Source: Dromaius novaehollandiae
Lineage: Eukaryota > Chordata > Aves > Casuariiformes > Dromaiidae
Assembly: GCF_036370855.1 (NCBI RefSeq)
Contig: NC_088101.1
Location: forward strand, 40,036,544-40,100,543
Length of the DNA stretch: 64,000 nucleotides
Direction: 5' to 3'
The notes beneath the pieces are model-generated. The model was given only the letters and a program-made list of their open reading frames with translations, searched no databases and was not told the origin of the DNA. Made by a program: the position numbers and the translations under genes. Numbering within the stretch: position 1 is the first letter of the stretch; the number at the start of each line of letters is the position of its first letter. Shown piece after piece: positions 60,303-64,000 of the stretch.

Positions 60303-60330
<28 letters not shown>
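60303..60330 (+). repeat. Poly-T tract (28 nt)
   Basis: Uninterrupted T run followed on the + strand by aagaaagaaagaaaaa. No retroposon body recognised. Confidence 0.9.
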
Positions 60331-60334
<4 letters not shown>

Positions 60335-61269
60335 AAGAAAGAAAAATGAATCCAGGGAGAACATAATGAGGTGAGAGATCAGTGGCCGAGCATGGCCGAA
60401 GGCACCGAACTGCAGTGACCAAGAGGTGTAAAATGTCAGCAGGCAGGAGCAGGTGCCCCGTGTGATTCCTTGCAGAAGAAGCTGCTCCGGGAGCAGTCGG
60501 GTTGAGACTTGCACCACGTAAGTGGTAAGCTGTTCGGCGTTACTCAGGAAAGCAAGACAAATGAGAAATCAATTGGACATCAAACCATGGTTGCTGATTG
60601 CCTATGTTGAAAATAAATGATTCATTGAGTGCTTTAATTGGTTCATATACATGGCAAGGAGCTCCAGTCTTGATCTATGGACTTTTCCACCAGTCAGGCA
60701 GGAAAATCTTGCTCCCACTCACTTTATTTGTACAACAAACATCCTTTTCTTTTGGCATGGATTAAGTTAGTCCACTTAAAACCATTTTTTTCCTCCAGTT
60801 GCTTACTTTGCTTTTAAGCAATGGGTCACTCAGGTGGTGCTTTTTCTGCACACTGCTGCCACTGGTGCTGGCTTAGTTACTTTGATTTTGTCTCGGGGGA
60901 GTGCAGGAGGCATGGGGATGGCTCTGTGTCCAGCAGGGCAAGCAGACGACCCCTTTACCGGAGCGTTTGCAGTCCACCTTGGATTTACAGCATCCACTGC
61001 TGAATCAATGGGAAAAGGGACGTGTGGTGGTTTAACAAGCCTTTTGTACCTTCTCGTGTGATACCCTGAAGTCCTGGAGTATTTTATGTCTTGAAACCCG
61101 TACACGTGCTACAGATACAAGTGGTTGACCGCAGGGGTTGAACGAGACTGTGCTTCCTCTCCGCCTCCATGTCCCTGTTCACCCAGCAGCCCGGGGAGGA
61201 AGCACTGGCAGCGTGGCTGTCATTTTCCATAGCGATCCGATAGGGTCGTCAAAACAGCAGGGAAACACA

Positions 61270-61540
61270 GGGCCTTTGCCGCAGGTGAGGGGCCGGGACG
61301 GGGAAGGAGGTGCAGCCCTGCTTGCAAAAGGAGAGGTGGCACCGCGGCGGGGAGAGGAGGCGCGAGCTCTGCCCGAGCGGCTGGTCGGGGAGGGCACCTT
61401 CCCGCGGGCAGAGGGCGAGCGGTGCCAACGGCGGGAAGGAGGCAGAAAGAAACCTGCGGGCTGTCGCAGAGCAGCTGCCGTAAAGGCGGCCCCTGGCCAG
61501 CCCAGTGTGCCCCAGTCGCACGAAGGGGAAGAGCCCGCCA
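61270..61540. other. CpG-rich cluster with a strong donor
   Basis: GC-rich with many CpG. A consensus donor ccgcag|gtgagg lies near 61284-61290 on the + strand at its left edge. It could be an unannotated first exon boundary. No coding family recognised. Confidence 0.3.
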
Positions 61541-61899
61541 GCCCCTTCATTACCCAGCCCACACGGGGCTGTATCTGCCCTGGGTGGTGCATTTTCCCGT
61601 GTTTCTCTGTGTACGCTGAAGCAGGGGTGCACAGAAGCAGCGCGAGCTGTTCGAGCAGAGCCTCCTGCGGTCAAAACCCCTGGGAGGCCACCAAGCACCT
61701 CCATCTGCCAGGAGCCACCAGAGAGGCTGCGACTAACAACCGCAGGTTGAAATAGCAAGAACAGAAAGGCAACTGTAGATTCCCTGTTTTTTTCTCTTGC
61801 GATGACTTGCTTAGTCTGCCACGCAACAGAAGAGCTGTAAGCCGGTCGCCCAGGGCCAGATTAAGGATGGAGCTCGACCAGCCTTTAAACTGACGGCTA

Positions 61900-62060
61900 T
61901 GTGTTTTAGCGGGCCGCGTGTTTCCCACCCGTGCAGCAACAGCTGCCCCAGGCTGGCCTGTGCCGGGGCACCGGCACCCGCAGCAGCTCCGACCGCGGGA
62001 GCCCAGCCCACACCCGGCACCGTCGGCGCCGGGCCCAGCTCAGCTCTTCAGCGCGTGGCT
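61900..62060. other. Small CpG-rich pocket
   Basis: About 160 nt of GC-rich sequence with CpG and proline/alanine-like codon runs in several frames. No supported gene. Confidence 0.3.
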
Positions 62061-62676
62061 TTCCCTGCTCCACTCTGTTTTATTGAAGGCAACCTGGATG
62101 GGTATGGCCAGAGGGGAGAAGGGGGTTAAGGCTCTGGATCTTCTACTTCAGAACAGGAGACTTTGGGGAGTAGTTTGGGAGTCCAGAATAAGCAGCCGAG
62201 AAAATGAGTAGAGAAGAAAAGAGAAGAGCAAGGTGCTGAGGATGGTGCTGGACAGAAACACCCTGTGATCAGGCAGTCATGGAGAGGGCCCAAAACCGGG
62301 AAGGCTGCTGGCTGTGCGTGTGCTGCTCATCTGTAGATTTTCTTCTGAAGGACATTTGTTTTCTCATGCCTGGTTAGAAGTCAGGGATGCAAACGTGGGG
62401 AGGACTGTGCGTCCCCCCGTGCGGGACGTATGTTAGCAGAGGAGTGCCTCTGTAAGCATTGCTTCAGCGCTGGCTCTGCAAAGAGGTTGCAGGAACTCAT
62501 TGGTCATGATTTTATCTCTCTACCTGAAATACATAAATAGCCTAAAGGTGCCTCTGATGGCCCTCTTCCAGCTCTTTGATGTGCCAGAGATAATTTCTCT
62601 ACATACTCCCTCAACCTGTCCCCACTCCCTGCCTAAGGTTTAATGTTTCTACTTGTTGTGTTTACCTGTCTGTACT

Positions 62677-62785
62677 AGACTGTAAGCTGTGCAAGGCAGG
62701 GACCTTGCCGTCTTTTATGTCCAAGTACCTTGAAGAAGCTGTAACGTCAACAGCTATAAAATGTGATATAAATTATCAAAGCAAC
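62677..62785 (+). repeat. Ancient LINE/SINE 3'-end relic (L2/MIR-like)
   Basis: Reads actagactgtaagctgtgc, then aaggcagggaccttgccgtc, the pattern of the well-known gactgtaagctccttgagggcagggac block of L2/MIR 3' ends. An AT-rich tail with tataaaatgtgatataaatt follows. Diverged, single copy. Confidence 0.48.
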
Positions 62786-62819
62786 ATAAACTAACGCTGT
62801 TCAACTCTTTGCCTCTTCT

Positions 62820-63520
62820 GCACCGGGGAAGCTTTCTGTGCCCCGATCGCCGTCCCTGACGCCAGCTCAGCCCCATCTGCGTGAAGCAGCTGTGGCAGCC
62901 GGTCAGGAGGGCACGTAACACCCCTCAGATAAGCCCCGTGGCAGCTACTAAAAGCAGGGGTGGTAGCTTGTGCCTGCCTGCAGCCAGGCTCCTTACACCA
63001 TGCATTGCCGCAGAGGTGCCAGCGGTGGTAAGACGTCCTCGCAGCCCGGCACGTCCCCGAGCCAGGGCTGCTGCGCTTTGGGGAGCACGTGCCATCACTT
63101 GGACCCTGTCTCTGGCACGCTTGCAGGCAGCTCCCACTCTCCTTCCCTCCTCTGGAGCCAGCTTTCTTTCTGGGATGTGTCAGGGAGACAGCTTGTTTTT
63201 ATAACCTCTGTGCTGGCTGGAGGTGATGCCTCTGCCGCGGCGGCCGGGCAGCAGGCTTTGATCCGGCACATCGGTGCCTCCTCTGGGAATTCGGGCCTCT
63301 GAGCCTCGTTTGGCTGTTGCTCCCGGGGCAATAGCCAAGGGGATTTCCCCGAAGTAAAGAGCCATCAAACCTCATCCGCTCCGGCTTGCTATTCCTGTGT
63401 CCCCAGCCCTTGAGGTCGGCACCTGGCGCTGAGGCTTCAGGCAGAGAAATCTCCCAGCAAAAGCCCAGTGTGCAGCCAGACGCAGCGCGGGCCGGGGGCA
63501 GGGGGAGAGGCTTACTGTCC
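62820..63520. other. GC-rich stretch near the right edge
   Basis: CpG-containing GC-rich sequence with overlapping open frames on both strands and no recognisable domain. TRIM2 coding sequence (RING, B-box, NHL) was looked for in the right part and not seen. May be upstream regulatory sequence of the next gene. Confidence 0.35.
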
Positions 63521-64000
63521 CTGTCCGTAACAATGCTGACAAGGCTTTCATATTTCTCATGCCGGCTGGATTTCTGCAGCGTTGGTCCTCGATACTTGGA
63601 GGCAGGCTAAGCCGAGCTGTAGTGCTCATGCACATATAGGTTGCTTTTCTTCCTCAGTAAAACTTCTTTCCAAAGATATGCGAGTGGAGTTGTGCGAAAG
63701 GCCCCATAAACCATTCGCGCAGGGCACTGCAGACCATATGCAGACCTTCATGCTCCTGGCCAGCCGGGCTGCCCTGCTCGAAGCTGGCGTTTCATTAGGT
63801 TTCCGAAGAGCTTGCATTTTTGGTGACTTTTTTTGCACATCTGCTCCTGCAGATTGCTCAAGGCTCTTCCATATTTCTTTCAAACAGAGCTATTATTTCG
63901 GTGACCCGAGCCTGCTGTTCGCTGATGAATTGGATGCTGTTCATTGCAGCTCGAAATACTGTTTGCCGCTCTTAATGCTCTCCATTCATTTTCTGCGGCG

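Noticed and set aside
61138..61758. 205-codon + strand and 169-codon minus-strand frames
   Set aside because: They overlap each other in a GC-rich patch, are low complexity and lack any recognised domain or splice context that fits.
62820..64000. TRIM2 coding exons at the right edge
   Set aside because: No RING, B-box or NHL-like sequence found on either strand; the gene probably starts beyond the window.

Overview
This is a vertebrate nuclear window, and most likely a bird. It has long AT-rich introns, one large CpG island, few interspersed repeats, and CR1 LINE tails of the avian type in the 3' part. Both recognisable protein-coding genes are on the + strand and lie in the order known from vertebrates generally (ARFIP1 then FHDC1, with TRIM2 expected further on).

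Layout: (1) 1-2672 is the last intron of ARFIP1. 2673-2828 is its terminal coding exon, the end of the BAR/AH domain. The 3' UTR runs to about 4290. (2) 4291-10300 is intergenic. It holds one unexplained exon-like open stretch (7338-7556, with ideal splice signals) and a possible continuation at 9139-9370. (3) 10300-11470 is a TATA-less CpG island promoter with a probable non-coding first exon ending at 10664. (4) 14912-46513 contains FHDC1 (FH2 domain containing 1, also called inverted formin 1), assembled here from 11 coding exons. All junctions are GT-AG and all phases agree, giving 1136 codons plus stop. The protein has an N-terminal proline-rich FH1-like segment, an FH2 domain spread over ten exons, and a 680-residue basic Ser/Thr-rich tail encoded by one large last exon. 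(5) 46514 to about 47.7-48.5 kb is the FHDC1 3' UTR with several AATAAA signals. (6) From 48.5 kb to the end I found no protein gene. This stretch has two CR1 fragments, an old MIR/L2-like relic, a 28-nt poly-T, and from 56 kb several CpG-dense clusters with isolated exon-like signals. These could be promoters or exons of a non-coding transcript, or distal 5' exons of the next gene.

ARFIP1 (a BAR-domain binder of Arf/Arl/Rac GTPases at the trans-Golgi) and FHDC1 (a formin acting on actin and microtubules, linked to Golgi and cilia organisation) are independent genes in tandem, each with its own ending. Exon coordinates were read by eye from splice signals, reading frame and remembered family sequence. 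No alignment was run. Transcription start sites and the used poly(A) sites are estimates.
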